A stretch of DNA of 64,000 nt from Gaetbulibacter sp. S0825 (GCF_011777505.1 NZ_JAATJT010000002.1:558001-622000), one strand, 5' to 3'; shown: positions 52,637 through 62,367, counted from the stretch's first letter. The notes: generated by a model from the sequence alone, not told the origin. Translations and numbers: made by a program.

Positions 52637-53509
52637 ATGAGCGTTTTAGTAAATAAAGATTCAAAAATTATTGTTCAAGGATTTACAGGAAGTGAAGGAA
52701 CTTTTCATGCTTCACAAATGATTGAATATGGAACTAATGTAGTTGGAGGTGTTACTCCTGGCAAAGGTGGTCAAACACATTTAGGCAGACCAGTTTTTAA
52801 TACTGTTGAAGAAGCTGTTAAGCAAGTTCAAGCAGATACAACAATTATTTTTGTACCGCCAGCTTTTGCAGCCGATGCGATTATGGAAGCTGCTGATGCT
52901 GGAATTAAAGTAATTATTACTATTACAGAAGGGATTCCAGTTGCAGATATGATTAAAGCTTCAGATTACATAAAGGACAGAAACTGTCGTTTAGTTGGAC
53001 CTAATTGCCCTGGTGTTATTACTCCTGGTGAAGCTAAAGTAGGTATTATGCCTGGTTTTGTGTTTAAAAAAGGAACTGTTGGTATTGTTTCAAAATCTGG
53101 AACATTGACATATGAGGCTGCTGACCAAGTTGTAAAGCAAGGCCTTGGAATTACAACAGCTATTGGTATTGGTGGTGACCCAATTATTGGAACAACTACC
53201 AAGGAAGCTGTTGAAATGCTTATCAACGACCCAGAAACTGAATGTGTGGTAATGATAGGGGAAATTGGAGGACAATTAGAAGGTGATGCAGCGCAGTGGT
53301 ATAAAGAAAGCGGAAGCAAAAAGCCAGTTATTGGTTTTATTGCTGGTGAAACTGCACCTGCTGGACGTACTATGGGACACGCTGGTGCAATTGTTGGAGG
53401 AAGTGATGATACTGCACAAGCTAAAAAGAAAATCATGAGAAACTGTGGAATTCATGTAGTCGATTCTCCAGCAGAAATTGGTAAAAAAGTAGCCGAAGTA
53501 ATGGCTTAA
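52637..53509 (+). CDS. sucD: Succinyl-CoA synthetase alpha subunit
   Basis: 290 residues. ADP-forming succinyl-CoA ligase of the TCA cycle. CoA-binding fold with [20 protein letters not shown] at the start, [48 protein letters not shown] and the phosphohistidine loop [13 protein letters not shown] near residue 247. The beta subunit sucC is not adjacent. Confidence 0.96.
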   Translation: MSVLVNKDSKIIVQGFTGSEGTFHASQMIEYGTNVVGGVTPGKGGQTHLGRPVFNTVEEAVKQVQADTTIIFVPPAFAADAIMEAADAGIKVIITITEGIPVADMIKASDYIKDRNCRLVGPNCPGVITPGEAKVGIMPGFVFKKGTVGIVSKSGTLTYEAADQVVKQGLGITTAIGIGGDPIIGTTTKEAVEMLINDPETECVVMIGEIGGQLEGDAAQWYKESGSKKPVIGFIAGETAPAGRTMGHAGAIVGGSDDTAQAKKKIMRNCGIHVVDSPAEIGKKVAEVMA

Positions 53510-53540
53510 AAAATAGAAATGAACGTTGATGTTCTGTTAA

Positions 53541-53570
53541 AAACCTCACAAGATTTTGTGAGGTTTTTTT
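53541..53570 (+). terminator. sucD terminator
   Basis: AAACCTCACAA (53541-53551) and TTGTGAGGTTT (53556-53566), 4-nt loop and T run, 31 bp past sucD. Confidence 0.93.
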
Positions 53571-53592
53571 ATTAGGTGCAACTTGTAATTAC

Positions 53593-53600
53593 TATATTTG
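53593..53600 (+). promoter_or_regulatory. -7 promoter element of the fabG operon
   Basis: TATATTTG fits TAnnTTTG, 26 bp before the fabG ATG. It follows the sucD terminator, so fabG has its own promoter. No well-spaced TTG -33 box was seen. Confidence 0.5.
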
Positions 53601-53626
53601 AATAACTATAAACCATTAATTAAACC

Positions 53627-54373
53627 ATGAAATTATTAGAAGGCAAGACAGCAATTATTACTGGCGCAAGTAGAGGAATAGGGAAAGGAATTGCACAAGT
53701 ATTTGCAGAACAAGGTGCAAATGTAGCATTTACATATAGTTCATCAGCTGAAGCTGCGCAAGAACTGGAAAAAGAATTAAACGCTTTAGGCGTAAAGGCA
53801 AGAGGTTATAAAAGTAATGCCGCTAGTTTCAATGAATCTCAAGAATTAGCAGATGAAGTTCTTAAAGAATTTGGAAGCATTGATATTCTAGTTAATAATG
53901 CAGGAATCACAAAGGATAATTTACTAATGAGAATGGGTGAGGAAGATTTTGACAAAGTGATTGAAGTTAATCTAAAATCTGTTTTTAACATGACCAAAGC
54001 TGTTCAGCGCACTATGTTGAAACAACGTAAAGGTTCAATAATAAACATGAGTTCTGTAGTTGGTGTAAAAGGAAATGCTGGACAAACTAATTATGCAGCA
54101 TCTAAAGCTGGTATTATTGGATTTTCAAAATCTGTAGCATTAGAATTAGGTTCTAGAAATATTAGAAGTAATGTGATTGCTCCTGGTTTTATAGAAACTG
54201 AAATGACTGCAAAATTAGATGAAGAAACGGTAAAAGGTTGGCGAGCAGCAATTCCTTTAAAACGAGGAGGAACACCTGAAGATATTGCAAATGCATGTGT
54301 GTTTTTAGCGAGCGATTTATCAGCTTATGTAACAGGACAAACATTACATGTTGACGGAGGAATGTTGACTTAA
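53627..54373 (+). CDS. fabG: 3-oxoacyl-ACP reductase
   Basis: 248 residues, NADPH-dependent SDR of fatty acid elongation. Cofactor motif TGASRGIGKGIA near residue 12, NNAGIT near residue 87, catalytic Ser in INMSSVVGVKGN, Tyr-x3-Lys in YAASKAGIIGFSK near residue 152; C-terminal GQTLHVDGGML. Followed by a large membrane protein gene after 7 bp. Confidence 0.94.
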   Translation: MKLLEGKTAIITGASRGIGKGIAQVFAEQGANVAFTYSSSAEAAQELEKELNALGVKARGYKSNAASFNESQELADEVLKEFGSIDILVNNAGITKDNLLMRMGEEDFDKVIEVNLKSVFNMTKAVQRTMLKQRKGSIINMSSVVGVKGNAGQTNYAASKAGIIGFSKSVALELGSRNIRSNVIAPGFIETEMTAKLDEETVKGWRAAIPLKRGGTPEDIANACVFLASDLSAYVTGQTLHVDGGMLT

Positions 54374-54380
54374 TTTATAA

Positions 54381-56411
54381 ATGTCAGGAAATACACTTTT
54401 ATATATAATCTTAGCTGGAATAACAGCGCTTTTATTAGCGCTGTTTCAGTATATATATAAATCTAAAAAACGAAAGTTAAATCCAATATTTTCATTTTTA
54501 AGGTTTATTACAATCTTTAGTGTCTTATTATTAATAATTAACCCAAAGTTCGAAAAAGTTGCGTTATATAATGAAAAGCCTAATCTTGTAGTTGTTGTTG
54601 ATGATTCAGAGTCGGTCAAACATCTAGAACAGGATAAAAATGTAAATGAATTACTAGCTTCTATCAAGAATAGTAAAGAGTTAAACGATAAATTTAATCT
54701 TGATATTTATAGTTTTGGGTCGGATTTCCAAAAATTAGATTCGCTAAATTTCAATCAATCACAAACAAATTACACATCTGTATTTAGTAATTTACAACAA
54801 ATTTATAAAGAGTCTAACTCACCAACAGTACTAATTAGTGATGGTAATCAGACTTTTGGGAGAGATTTTGAGTTTTCTTCAAAGCAATACAAACAGCCTA
54901 TCTTTTCTGTTATTCTAGGTGATACGATAACGTATTCCGATTTAAAAATCCAACAACTCAACGTTAATAAGTATGCTTACTTAAAAAATAAATTTCCAGT
55001 TGAAGTTATTGCCGTGTATAATGGTAATACTCCGGTAAACTCGACATTTACTATTAAAAATGGGAATACAACGCTGTATTCAACCAGTTTGCAGTTTTCA
55101 AAAACTAATAATTCCCAAACTCTAAATATAACTTTACCTTCAGATAAGGTTGGTGTTAACAGTTATGTAGCGTCTTTATCTCCTTTATCAACCGAAAAGA
55201 ATATTGTAAACAATTCCAAGCCATTTGCTTTAGAGGTTATCGACCAAAAAACTAATGTTGCTATTGTCACTTCTATATCGCATCCAGATATTGGAACATT
55301 AAAAAAAGCAATAGAAAGTAATGAGCAACGTACTGCTTTTATTGTTTCCCCCATGGATTACATTAGTAATAAGGAAGACTATCAAATGGTGATTCTATAT
55401 CAACCAAATAGTAGCTTTAAAACTGTTTTTGAGTCTTTAGATGTAGAAGGAAAGAATAGATTTATCATTACAGGAATAAATACCGATTGGGCGTTCTTGA
55501 ATAGTATTCAGAATGTTTTTCAGCAAAAAATCACTAATCAAGAGGAAAGTTTTCAAGCTATTTTCAATGATAATTTCAATACTTTTCTGCCTGGTGAGTT
55601 AGCCTTTGATAATTTACCACCATTAGAATCTGAATTTGGTGATGTAGAATTTAATATTCCTATAGAAGCATTATTGTTCAAGAGTATTAATAATAATATA
55701 ATAGAAGAAACACTAATGGCTACTTACGAAAATGTTGGCCAAAGAGGTGTGATGCTATTTGGAGAAGGCATTTGGCGTTGGCGTTCTCAAAGTTATCTAG
55801 ACACAAATTCTTTTAATCAATTTGATGATTTTATTGGAAAAATCATGCAATATACAGCTTCTAATAAGCGTCGAAACAGACTAAACATAAATTATGAACC
55901 TTTCTATAATGGAAGTGATAACATAAAAATAACAGCTCAGTTTTTTAATAAAAATTACGAATTTGATGCTGCTGCCTCCTTAGAGATGGTGATTAAGAAT
56001 ATAGAAACAAATAAAACAACAGTTATCCCATTTGTTTTGCAACAAAACACTTATGAGGTTAATTTAAACGATTTCCCTTCAGGTGATTATGATTTTACTG
56101 TTAGAGCAAATCGAGGAGAAGTAACTTCTTCGGGTCGTACTAAAATACTCGATTACAATGTAGAAAAACAATTTTTAAATGCCAATGTATCAAAACTTGA
56201 ACGGTTAGCCAACAGCAGTAATGGCAGTAGCTACTTGATTGATGACACCACTTCTATAATTGATGACTTGATAAATGACTCAAGATTTGTAACTGTTCAA
56301 AAAAGCAATAAAAATGTTGTACCTTTGATTGACTTTAAATATCTCTTGGGGCTTATTATTTTAAGTCTATCTATCGAGTGGTTTTTAAGAAAATACAACG
56401 GACTTATTTAA
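54381..56411 (+). CDS. Large membrane protein with VWA-like domain
   Basis: 676 residues. Two transmembrane helices near the N-terminus (YIILAGITALLLALFQYIY; FSFLRFITIFSVLLLIINP) and one at the end (DFKYLLGLIILSLSIEWFL) place the large middle region in the periplasm. Residues ~70-175 read like a von Willebrand A-type fold (PNLVVVVDDSESVKHLEQ, FGSDFQKLDSLN, SPTVLISDGNQTFGRDF), with a DDSES in place of the DxSxS metal site. The rest has Ig-like strands and GVMLFGEGIWRWR. Resembles Bat/BatA-associated or gliding-type hypothetical proteins. Function not assigned. Confidence 0.65.
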   Translation: MSGNTLLYIILAGITALLLALFQYIYKSKKRKLNPIFSFLRFITIFSVLLLIINPKFEKVALYNEKPNLVVVVDDSESVKHLEQDKNVNELLASIKNSKELNDKFNLDIYSFGSDFQKLDSLNFNQSQTNYTSVFSNLQQIYKESNSPTVLISDGNQTFGRDFEFSSKQYKQPIFSVILGDTITYSDLKIQQLNVNKYAYLKNKFPVEVIAVYNGNTPVNSTFTIKNGNTTLYSTSLQFSKTNNSQTLNITLPSDKVGVNSYVASLSPLSTEKNIVNNSKPFALEVIDQKTNVAIVTSISHPDIGTLKKAIESNEQRTAFIVSPMDYISNKEDYQMVILYQPNSSFKTVFESLDVEGKNRFIITGINTDWAFLNSIQNVFQQKITNQEESFQAIFNDNFNTFLPGELAFDNLPPLESEFGDVEFNIPIEALLFKSINNNIIEETLMATYENVGQRGVMLFGEGIWRWRSQSYLDTNSFNQFDDFIGKIMQYTASNKRRNRLNINYEPFYNGSDNIKITAQFFNKNYEFDAAASLEMVIKNIETNKTTVIPFVLQQNTYEVNLNDFPSGDYDFTVRANRGEVTSSGRTKILDYNVEKQFLNANVSKLERLANSSNGSSYLIDDTTSIIDDLINDSRFVTVQKSNKNVVPLIDFKYLLGLIILSLSIEWFLRKYNGLI

Positions 56412-56431
56412 CAATATTAATAAAAAATAAC

Positions 56432-57247
56432 ATGGAAAAATTACCAAAGATTGGGTTACCAATCATTATTGGACTTATTGTCCTTATTATCCTCTTTGCT
56501 AAATCAGCTGTAACAATTGAATCTGGAGAGGCAGGAGTGCTTTTTAAAACCTTTGGAGATGGTGTTGTAGTTGATGAACCACCAATGGGAGAGGGATTTC
56601 ATATTGTTGCACCTTGGAACAAAGTTTTTGTTTACGAAGTACGTCAACAAGAGCTTTTTGAAAAAATGAAAGTATTATCTTCAAACGGATTAGAAATTCA
56701 AATTGATGCATCAGCATGGTATGAGCCTGTTTATGGGGAATTAGGTAATTTGCACCAATCTCTTGGTCAAAATTATTTGCAACGTGTTATTCAACCTGCC
56801 ATTCGTAGTGCGGCTAGAAGTGTAATTGGACGTTATACGCCAGACGATTTATATTCTACTAAGCGTGATGCTATCCAAGTTGAGATTTATGAAGAAACCA
56901 AGAAAATACTTGACAAACAATATGTTCAATTAAATGAGGTGTTAGTAAGAGATGTAACTTTGCCTCCAACAATTAAAGATGCTATTGAGCGTAAATTAAA
57001 GCAAGAACAAGAATCTCTTGAGTATGAATTTAGATTAGTAACTGCTGCAAAAGAAGCTGAAAAAGTAATTATTGAAGCGCAAGGTAAGGCAGATGCAAAC
57101 CGTATTTTAAGTGCCTCATTAACTGATAAAATTCTTCAAGACAAGGGTATTGAAGCAACTATAAAATTAGCTGAATCTCCAAATAGTAAAGTTGTAGTAA
57201 TTGGTTCTTCAGATGATGGTTTGCCGCTTATTTTAGGAAATAATTAA
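56432..57247 (+). CDS. Prohibitin/SPFH family membrane protein
   Basis: 271 residues from ATG at 56432 (MEKLPKIGLPIIIGLIVLIILFAKS). A longer frame opening with GTG at 56378 overlaps the upstream gene and is not needed. One N-terminal membrane helix, then the SPFH/Band 7 domain: VTIESGEAGVLFKTFGDGVV, GEGFHIVAPWNKVFVYEVRQQELFE, LEIQIDASAWYEP, VIQPAIRSAARSVIGRYTPDDLYSTKRDAIQVEIYEE and an A-rich coiled coil EYEFRLVTAAKEAEKVIIEAQGKADANRI. Forms ring-like scaffolds in the membrane in other organisms. No NfeD partner nearby. Confidence 0.92.
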   Translation: MEKLPKIGLPIIIGLIVLIILFAKSAVTIESGEAGVLFKTFGDGVVVDEPPMGEGFHIVAPWNKVFVYEVRQQELFEKMKVLSSNGLEIQIDASAWYEPVYGELGNLHQSLGQNYLQRVIQPAIRSAARSVIGRYTPDDLYSTKRDAIQVEIYEETKKILDKQYVQLNEVLVRDVTLPPTIKDAIERKLKQEQESLEYEFRLVTAAKEAEKVIIEAQGKADANRILSASLTDKILQDKGIEATIKLAESPNSKVVVIGSSDDGLPLILGNN

Positions 57248-57253
57248 AAATAT

Positions 57254-57285
57254 TTGGAATTCATAATTTTAATTCACAATATTTG
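57254..57285 (+). promoter_or_regulatory. his operon promoter
   Basis: TTG (57254-57256), 21 bp, then AATATTTG (57278-57285), seven of eight matches to TAnnTTTG. The leader peptide ATG is at 57302. Confidence 0.5.
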
Positions 57286-57301
57286 CATAGACAAAAACAA
57301 A

Positions 57302-57358
57302 ATGAATTTTATTCAATTACATCATCATCATTTTCATATCTTCGCTCAAGCGAGTTGA
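57302..57358 (+). CDS. hisL: His operon leader peptide
   Basis: 18 codons: MNFIQLHHHHFHIFAQAS then TGA. Five of the 18 residues are histidine, four in a row, as in classical his leader peptides. Ribosome stalling at these codons when charged His-tRNA is scarce is the expected sensor. It precedes an attenuator. Confidence 0.88.
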   Translation: MNFIQLHHHHFHIFAQAS

Positions 57359-57418
57359 AAATGTATTGAATAAAACCAAAATATTTTAAAACCGTTTGAG
57401 TAAATCAAACGGTTTTTT
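57311..57418 (+). promoter_or_regulatory. His attenuator with alternative structures
   Basis: Pause hairpin: CATTTTCA (57329-57336) pairs with TGAAAATG (57356-57363), extended by ATTCAAT/ATTGAAT. Antiterminator: CTCAAGCG (57345-57352) can pair with CGTTTGAG (57393-57400), 8 bp with one G-U, which destroys the terminator arm. Terminator: AAAACCGTTTGA (57388-57399) with TCAAACGGTTTT (57405-57416), then a T run. A stalled ribosome leaves CTCAAGCG free and favours antitermination; a ribosome at the TGA masks it. Confidence 0.85.
57388..57418 (+). terminator. His attenuator terminator
   Basis: Perfect 12-bp stem AAAACCGTTTGA / TCAAACGGTTTT with GTAAA loop and T run. It separates the leader peptide from hisG. 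Confidence 0.9.
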
Positions 57419-57475
57419 ATTTCAATATATCGAAATACTACCTTAAAAGATTTACTCAAACACAAGAAAAACAAA

Positions 57476-58333
57476 ATGAGTAAATTAAAAATTGCAGTTC
57501 AAAAATCAGGAAGATTAAACGAAGACTCAATGAGGCTTCTTAAAGACATTGGCATTTCTATTGATAATGGTAAAGACCAGCTTAAGGCTTCAGCAAATGG
57601 GTTTCCTCTTGAAGTATTTTATCTGCGTAATGGAGATATTCCACAATACCTTAGAGATGGCGTAGTAGATGCAGCCATTATTGGAGAGAATGTATTGATC
57701 GAAAAAGGTAACGACATACAGTTTGTTGAAAAACTTGGTTTTTCAAAGTGTAGAGTTAGTATTGCTGTTCCAAAATCTACTAAATATAATAGTATTGAAG
57801 ATTTGAAAAATAAGCGTATTGCTACATCCTACCCAAACACGGTTGACCAATTTCTTAAAAAAAATAATGTAAAAGCAGAATTGCATATTATTAATGGTTC
57901 TGTTGAAATTGCCCCCAACATTGGACTAGCTGATGCCATCGTAGATATTGTTTCAAGTGGGAGCACTTTATTCAAAAACAACTTAAAAGAAGAAGAGATT
58001 ATTTTAAAATCTGAAGCTGTTTTGGCAGTGTCTCCAAAGATTTCTAAAGAGAATAAAGATATCTTAAATAAAATCCAGTTTAGAATTCAATCCGTTTTAA
58101 AAGGAAGAGCATCTAAATATGTTTTATTAAATGCACCTAGTGATAAACTAGATGATATCATTAAAATCCTACCAGGAATGAAAAGCCCAACAGTGTTGCC
58201 ATTAGCCGAAGAAGGATGGAGTTCAGTGCATACAGTTATTAATAAAAACCAGTTCTGGGAGATTATTGATGAATTGAAACTTAAAGGAGCCCAAGGGATA
58301 TTAGTTTGTCCAATCGAAAAAATGGTAATATAG
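57476..58333 (+). CDS. hisG: ATP phosphoribosyltransferase, long form
   Basis: 285 residues, long-form HisG, first step of histidine synthesis and the feedback-controlled one. KIAVQKSGRLNEDSMRLLKDIGI at the start, DYVIRNGDIPQYLRDGVVDAAIIGENVLIE-like YLRNGDIPQYLRDGVVDAAIIGENVL, GSVEIAPNIGLADAIVDIVSSGSTL (phosphate binding), and a C-terminal ACT-like regulatory domain (RASKYVLLNAPSDKLDDIIKILPGMKSPTVLPL) that binds histidine. First structural gene after the attenuator. Confidence 0.95.
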   Translation: MSKLKIAVQKSGRLNEDSMRLLKDIGISIDNGKDQLKASANGFPLEVFYLRNGDIPQYLRDGVVDAAIIGENVLIEKGNDIQFVEKLGFSKCRVSIAVPKSTKYNSIEDLKNKRIATSYPNTVDQFLKKNNVKAELHIINGSVEIAPNIGLADAIVDIVSSGSTLFKNNLKEEEIILKSEAVLAVSPKISKENKDILNKIQFRIQSVLKGRASKYVLLNAPSDKLDDIIKILPGMKSPTVLPLAEEGWSSVHTVINKNQFWEIIDELKLKGAQGILVCPIEKMVI

Positions 58334-58335
58334 TT

Positions 58336-59622
58336 ATGAAAACAATAATAAACCCAAATAGAGAAGATTGGTCAACATTACTACGAAGGCCAACCCAATC
58401 TGTTGAAGACATTGAAAATACGGTCAATCAAATATTTCAAGATGTGCAACAAAATGGAGATTTTGCAATAGCCAAGTACACGTCAATATTTGATGGCGTT
58501 GAACTTAATGATTTTGTTGTTTCAGAAGAAGAATTAAATGAAGCTAAAAAAAATATTTTAGAAGATTTAAAAAATGCCATTAAAATGGCAAAACAAAATA
58601 TAGAAACATTTCACAAAGCTCAAAGGACATCTAAAGTAGAAGTCGAAACTACTACAGGTGTTTTGTGTTGGCAAGAAAAGCGACCAATAGAAAAAATCGG
58701 ATTGTATATCCCTGGAGGAACTGCTCCTTTATTTTCTTCGGTATTGATGCTAGCAATTCCTGCCCAAATTGTTGGTTGCAAAGATATAGTATTATGTTCG
58801 CCACCAAATAAAGAAGGAAAAATCGCTGATGAAATTTTATATGCAGCACAATTATGTGGATGTACTAAGATTGTTAAAGTTGGTGGTATTCAAGCGATTG
58901 CTGGTTTAACTTTTGGTACAAAGTCAATTCCTAAAGTCTATAAAATTTTTGGTCCAGGAAACCAGTTTGTTACAGTTGCCAAACAATTATCAACTAAATA
59001 TGGAATTGCCATTGATATGCCAGCAGGACCAAGTGAATTGTTAGTTGTTGCAGATGATTCAGCTAATACATCTTATGTGGCATCAGATCTGTTAAGTCAA
59101 GCTGAACATGGTACAGATAGTCAAGTTATTTTGGTGTCTGATTCAAAAAATCTCATTAAAATAGTTGAAGATGAAATTGAAAATCAACTTCTAAGTCTTC
59201 CAAGAAAAGGTATCGCTCAAAAGGCATTACAAAATTCAAAAGCATTTTTAATTGAAGATGTAGAAGAAGCACTTCAATTAATCAATGATTATGGTCCAGA
59301 ACACTTAATTATTTCAACAATAAACAATGCATTTTTTGTAGATAATATCGTAAATGCTGGTTCTGTATTTATAGGGAATTACACACCAGAAAGTGCTGGA
59401 GATTATGCATCAGGAACCAATCACACCTTACCAACAAATGGGTTTTCAAAAGCCTACTCAGGTGTGAATTTGGATAGTTTTACTAAGAGTATAACGTTTC
59501 AAAAAATTAATAAAGAAGGCTTATTAAGCATTGGAAGAACTATTGAGTTAATGGCAGAAGCCGAAGGTTTACAAGCACATAAAAATGCAGTTTCAATCAG
59601 ATTAAAAGACTTAAAGAAATGA
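58336..59622 (+). CDS. hisD: Histidinol dehydrogenase
   Basis: 428 residues from ATG at 58336 (MKTIINPNREDW). A longer frame starting with TTG at 58306 overlaps hisG. Zinc enzyme catalysing the last two steps. Motifs: RPIEKIGLYIPGGTAPLFSSVLMLAIPAQ, VGGIQAIAGLTFGT, GPGNQFVTVAKQL, MPAGPSELLVVAD, SQAEHGTDSQVILVS, YGPEHLII and NAGSVFIGNYTPESAGDYASGTNHTLPT. Zinc ligands Gln/His (AEHGTDSQ), Asp and His. Followed by hisC with a 4-bp ATGA overlap. Confidence 0.95.
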   Translation: MKTIINPNREDWSTLLRRPTQSVEDIENTVNQIFQDVQQNGDFAIAKYTSIFDGVELNDFVVSEEELNEAKKNILEDLKNAIKMAKQNIETFHKAQRTSKVEVETTTGVLCWQEKRPIEKIGLYIPGGTAPLFSSVLMLAIPAQIVGCKDIVLCSPPNKEGKIADEILYAAQLCGCTKIVKVGGIQAIAGLTFGTKSIPKVYKIFGPGNQFVTVAKQLSTKYGIAIDMPAGPSELLVVADDSANTSYVASDLLSQAEHGTDSQVILVSDSKNLIKIVEDEIENQLLSLPRKGIAQKALQNSKAFLIEDVEEALQLINDYGPEHLIISTINNAFFVDNIVNAGSVFIGNYTPESAGDYASGTNHTLPTNGFSKAYSGVNLDSFTKSITFQKINKEGLLSIGRTIELMAEAEGLQAHKNAVSIRLKDLKK

Positions 59623-60656
59623 ATATTCAAGATTTCATAAGAGATAATGTTAAAGCATTAAAGCCTTATTCATCAGCAAGGGATGAGTATAAAGATGCTT
59701 CTACAAATATGGTGTTCCTTGATGCTAATGAAAATCCATATAACAATGGCGTAAATCGTTATCCTGATCCTCAGCAAACGAGTGTCAAAGCTGTTTTAGC
59801 GCAACAAAAAGGGATGTCAAAAGACAATATTTTGCTTGGGAATGGAAGTGACGAAGTTTTAGACTTAATTTTCAGAGCATTTTGTGAACCAAATAGAGAC
59901 AGGGTAATCACATTACCACCAACCTATGGTATGTATGAGGTTTTAGCCAATGTCAATGCAGTTGAAGTAATAAAAATCAATTTAACGGACTCATTTCAAC
60001 CTAAAGTTGATGAAATTCTAAATTCAGTAGATCAGTTTTCAAAGATTCTATTTTTATGTTCACCAAATAATCCTAGCGGGAATAGTTTCAATGCAAAAGA
60101 GGTAGAAAAACTTTTAATAAATTTTAATGGAATTGTAGTTATTGATGAAGCTTATATTGATTTTTCAGAGCAAAAAAGCTGGTTGAATAGATTAGGTGAA
60201 TTTCAAAATCTTATTATCACACAAACGCTTTCTAAAGCTCATGGTATGGCAGGAATTCGATTAGGTATTTGTTACGCATCTAAAGAGATCATTTCGGTTT
60301 TAAACAAAATAAAGCCTCCTTATAATGTGAATGAGTTAACGCAACAAAAGGCTTTAGAACGCTTATCTAAGCCTGATGATGTTGCTAAAGAAATTCAAAA
60401 CATATTGCAGCAACGTAATTGGCTGAACACAACACTAGAAAAAATCTCATTTGTAGAGACTGTTTATCCTTCTGATGCTAACTTTGTATTAGTAAAGGTT
60501 GATAACGCTTCAAAAAGATATAACGAATTAATAAAAAAAGGAATCGTTGTTAGAAATAGAACCAACCAAGTAGGTTGTAAAAATTGCTTGCGATTTACAA
60601 TTGGCACAAAAACTGAAAATGAAAAATTAATTGAGACACTTAAAACAGTATCATGA
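59619..60656 (+). CDS. hisC: Histidinol-phosphate aminotransferase
   Basis: 345 residues, PLP fold [71 protein letters not shown], and the Schiff-base Lys in [17 protein letters not shown] near residue 205. Transaminates imidazole acetol phosphate. Overlaps hisD and hisB by 4 bp at each end. Confidence 0.94.
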   Translation: MNIQDFIRDNVKALKPYSSARDEYKDASTNMVFLDANENPYNNGVNRYPDPQQTSVKAVLAQQKGMSKDNILLGNGSDEVLDLIFRAFCEPNRDRVITLPPTYGMYEVLANVNAVEVIKINLTDSFQPKVDEILNSVDQFSKILFLCSPNNPSGNSFNAKEVEKLLINFNGIVVIDEAYIDFSEQKSWLNRLGEFQNLIITQTLSKAHGMAGIRLGICYASKEIISVLNKIKPPYNVNELTQQKALERLSKPDDVAKEIQNILQQRNWLNTTLEKISFVETVYPSDANFVLVKVDNASKRYNELIKKGIVVRNRTNQVGCKNCLRFTIGTKTENEKLIETLKTVS

Positions 60657-61786
60657 AGAGAGTATTATTTATAGACAGAGACGGAACCTTGATAAAAGAA
60701 CCTGCTGACGAACAAATTGATTCATTTGATAAATTAATTTTTTACCCGAAAGTGTTCCAATACATGAGTAAAATCTGTAAGGAATTGGATTTTGAAATCG
60801 TAATGATTACCAATCAAGATGGATTAGGAACTGAGGTTTACCCAGAAAACACCTTTTGGCCAGTTCACAACTTCGTTATCGATACTTTTAAAAATGAAGG
60901 TATTATCTTTGAAGAACAATTTATAGACAGAACCTTTGCAAAAGATAATGCACCAACCCGAAAACCTAATACAGGATTGCTGACTAAATATTTTTCTGAG
61001 GACTATGATTTAGAAAATTCTTTTGTGATAGGAGATCGTTTAACAGATGTTGAATTGGCAAAGAATCTTAATGCCAAAGGGATTTATATTAATGATAATA
61101 CAAATCTTGGCACCAATGAAATAACAGTCAAACGTGAAGAATTGGATAGTTTTATAGCTCTTGAAACCAATGATTGGAAAGAAATTTACGGTTTTTTAAA
61201 AGCTAAAGAGCGAACAGGAACTATTACACGAAATACTAATGAAACCAAAATAGAGATATCGCTAAATCTTGATGGCACTGGAAAGAGCAACATTGATACA
61301 GGAATTGCCTTTTTTGATCATATGTTAGATCAAATTGCACGTCATGGACAAATGGATTTAGATATAATGGTTGATGGCGATTTAGAAGTTGACGAACACC
61401 ACACCATTGAAGATACAGCTATTGCTTTAGGAGAATTGTTTAATCAGGTTTTAGGTAATAAATTAGGTATTGAGCGCTACGGATTTTGCCTACCAATGGA
61501 CGATTGTTTAGCGCAAGTAGCTATTGATTTTGGTGGACGCAATTGGCTAGTTTGGGAAGCCGATTTTAAACGTGAAATGATTGGCGAAATGCCAACAGAG
61601 ATGTTTATGCATTTCTTTAAATCGTTTACAGATGGTGCTAAATGTAATTTAAACATTAAAGCTGAGGGCACCAACGAACATCATAAAATAGAAGCGATTT
61701 TTAAAGCTTTTGCAAAAGCAATTAAAATGGCTGTAAAACGAGATTTAGATAAAATGTTTTTACCATCAACCAAAGGTATGTTATAA
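60653..61786 (+). CDS. hisB: Bifunctional histidinol-phosphatase / imidazoleglycerol-phosphate dehydratase
   Basis: 377 residues. Residues 1-165 are a HAD phosphatase ([12 protein letters not shown] near residue 6, the DxDGT nucleophile; [29 protein letters not shown]). Residues ~185-377 are IGP dehydratase ([54 protein letters not shown] with the manganese His pairs; [21 protein letters not shown]). The fused form is shared with enterobacteria and Bacteroidota. Confidence 0.95.
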   Translation: MKRVLFIDRDGTLIKEPADEQIDSFDKLIFYPKVFQYMSKICKELDFEIVMITNQDGLGTEVYPENTFWPVHNFVIDTFKNEGIIFEEQFIDRTFAKDNAPTRKPNTGLLTKYFSEDYDLENSFVIGDRLTDVELAKNLNAKGIYINDNTNLGTNEITVKREELDSFIALETNDWKEIYGFLKAKERTGTITRNTNETKIEISLNLDGTGKSNIDTGIAFFDHMLDQIARHGQMDLDIMVDGDLEVDEHHTIEDTAIALGELFNQVLGNKLGIERYGFCLPMDDCLAQVAIDFGGRNWLVWEADFKREMIGEMPTEMFMHFFKSFTDGAKCNLNIKAEGTNEHHKIEAIFKAFAKAIKMAVKRDLDKMFLPSTKGML

Positions 61787-62367
61787 TGAAAATTGCAATA
61801 ATAGATTATGGAGCTGGAAACATTAAAAGCATACAATTTGCTTTTAAGCGCTTAGGCTATGATGCAGTTTTAACAAATGATGTTGAAACCATAGAGCAAT
61901 CAGATAAGGTTATTTTTCCAGGAGTAGGCGAAGCAAGTCATGTAATGCAAATGTTGAAAGCTTCAGGCTTAGATAAAATAATACCAACTTTAAAACAACC
62001 TGTATTGGGCATTTGTTTGGGTATGCAACTCATGTGTAAACACACTGAAGAGAGCGACACTAAAGGTTTAGGCATTTTTGATATCGAAGTGAGAAAGTTT
62101 ACCAATGCTGTTAAAGTCCCTCAAATGGGCTGGAATACTATTTCAAATTTAAAATCTAGTTTGTTTAAAGATATTTTAGATGGTGAGTATATGTATTTGG
62201 TGCATAGTTATTATGCAGAACAATGCAAAGAAGCCATTGCAACAACGCATTATGAAATTGATTATGCTACGGCATTGCAAAAAGACAACTTTTATGGTGT
62301 GCAATTTCACCCAGAAAAAAGTAGTGTAGCAGGTGAACAATTATTAAAGAATTTTTTAGAGTTATGA
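61786..62367 (+). CDS. hisH: Imidazole glycerol phosphate synthase subunit HisH
   Basis: 193 residues. Class I glutamine amidotransferase subunit. IIDYGAGNIKSIQFAFKRLGYD; nucleophile Cys in GICLGMQLM near residue 82; His-Glu in YGVQFHPEKSSVAGEQLLKNF. The partner HisF follows after the inserted gene and hisA. Starts within the hisB stop. Confidence 0.96.
   Translation: MKIAIIDYGAGNIKSIQFAFKRLGYDAVLTNDVETIEQSDKVIFPGVGEASHVMQMLKASGLDKIIPTLKQPVLGICLGMQLMCKHTEESDTKGLGIFDIEVRKFTNAVKVPQMGWNTISNLKSSLFKDILDGEYMYLVHSYYAEQCKEAIATTHYEIDYATALQKDNFYGVQFHPEKSSVAGEQLLKNFLEL

Noticed and set aside
52966-53436. 156-codon frame antisense to sucD
   Set aside because: Proline/isoleucine/serine-rich shadow of the conserved glycine-rich sucD sequence.
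56378-56431. GTG start for the prohibitin-family gene
   Set aside because: It lies inside the upstream gene; the ATG at 56432 begins the normal N-terminal membrane helix.
58306-58335. TTG start for hisD
   Set aside because: It lies inside hisG; MKTIINP at 58336 is the natural start.
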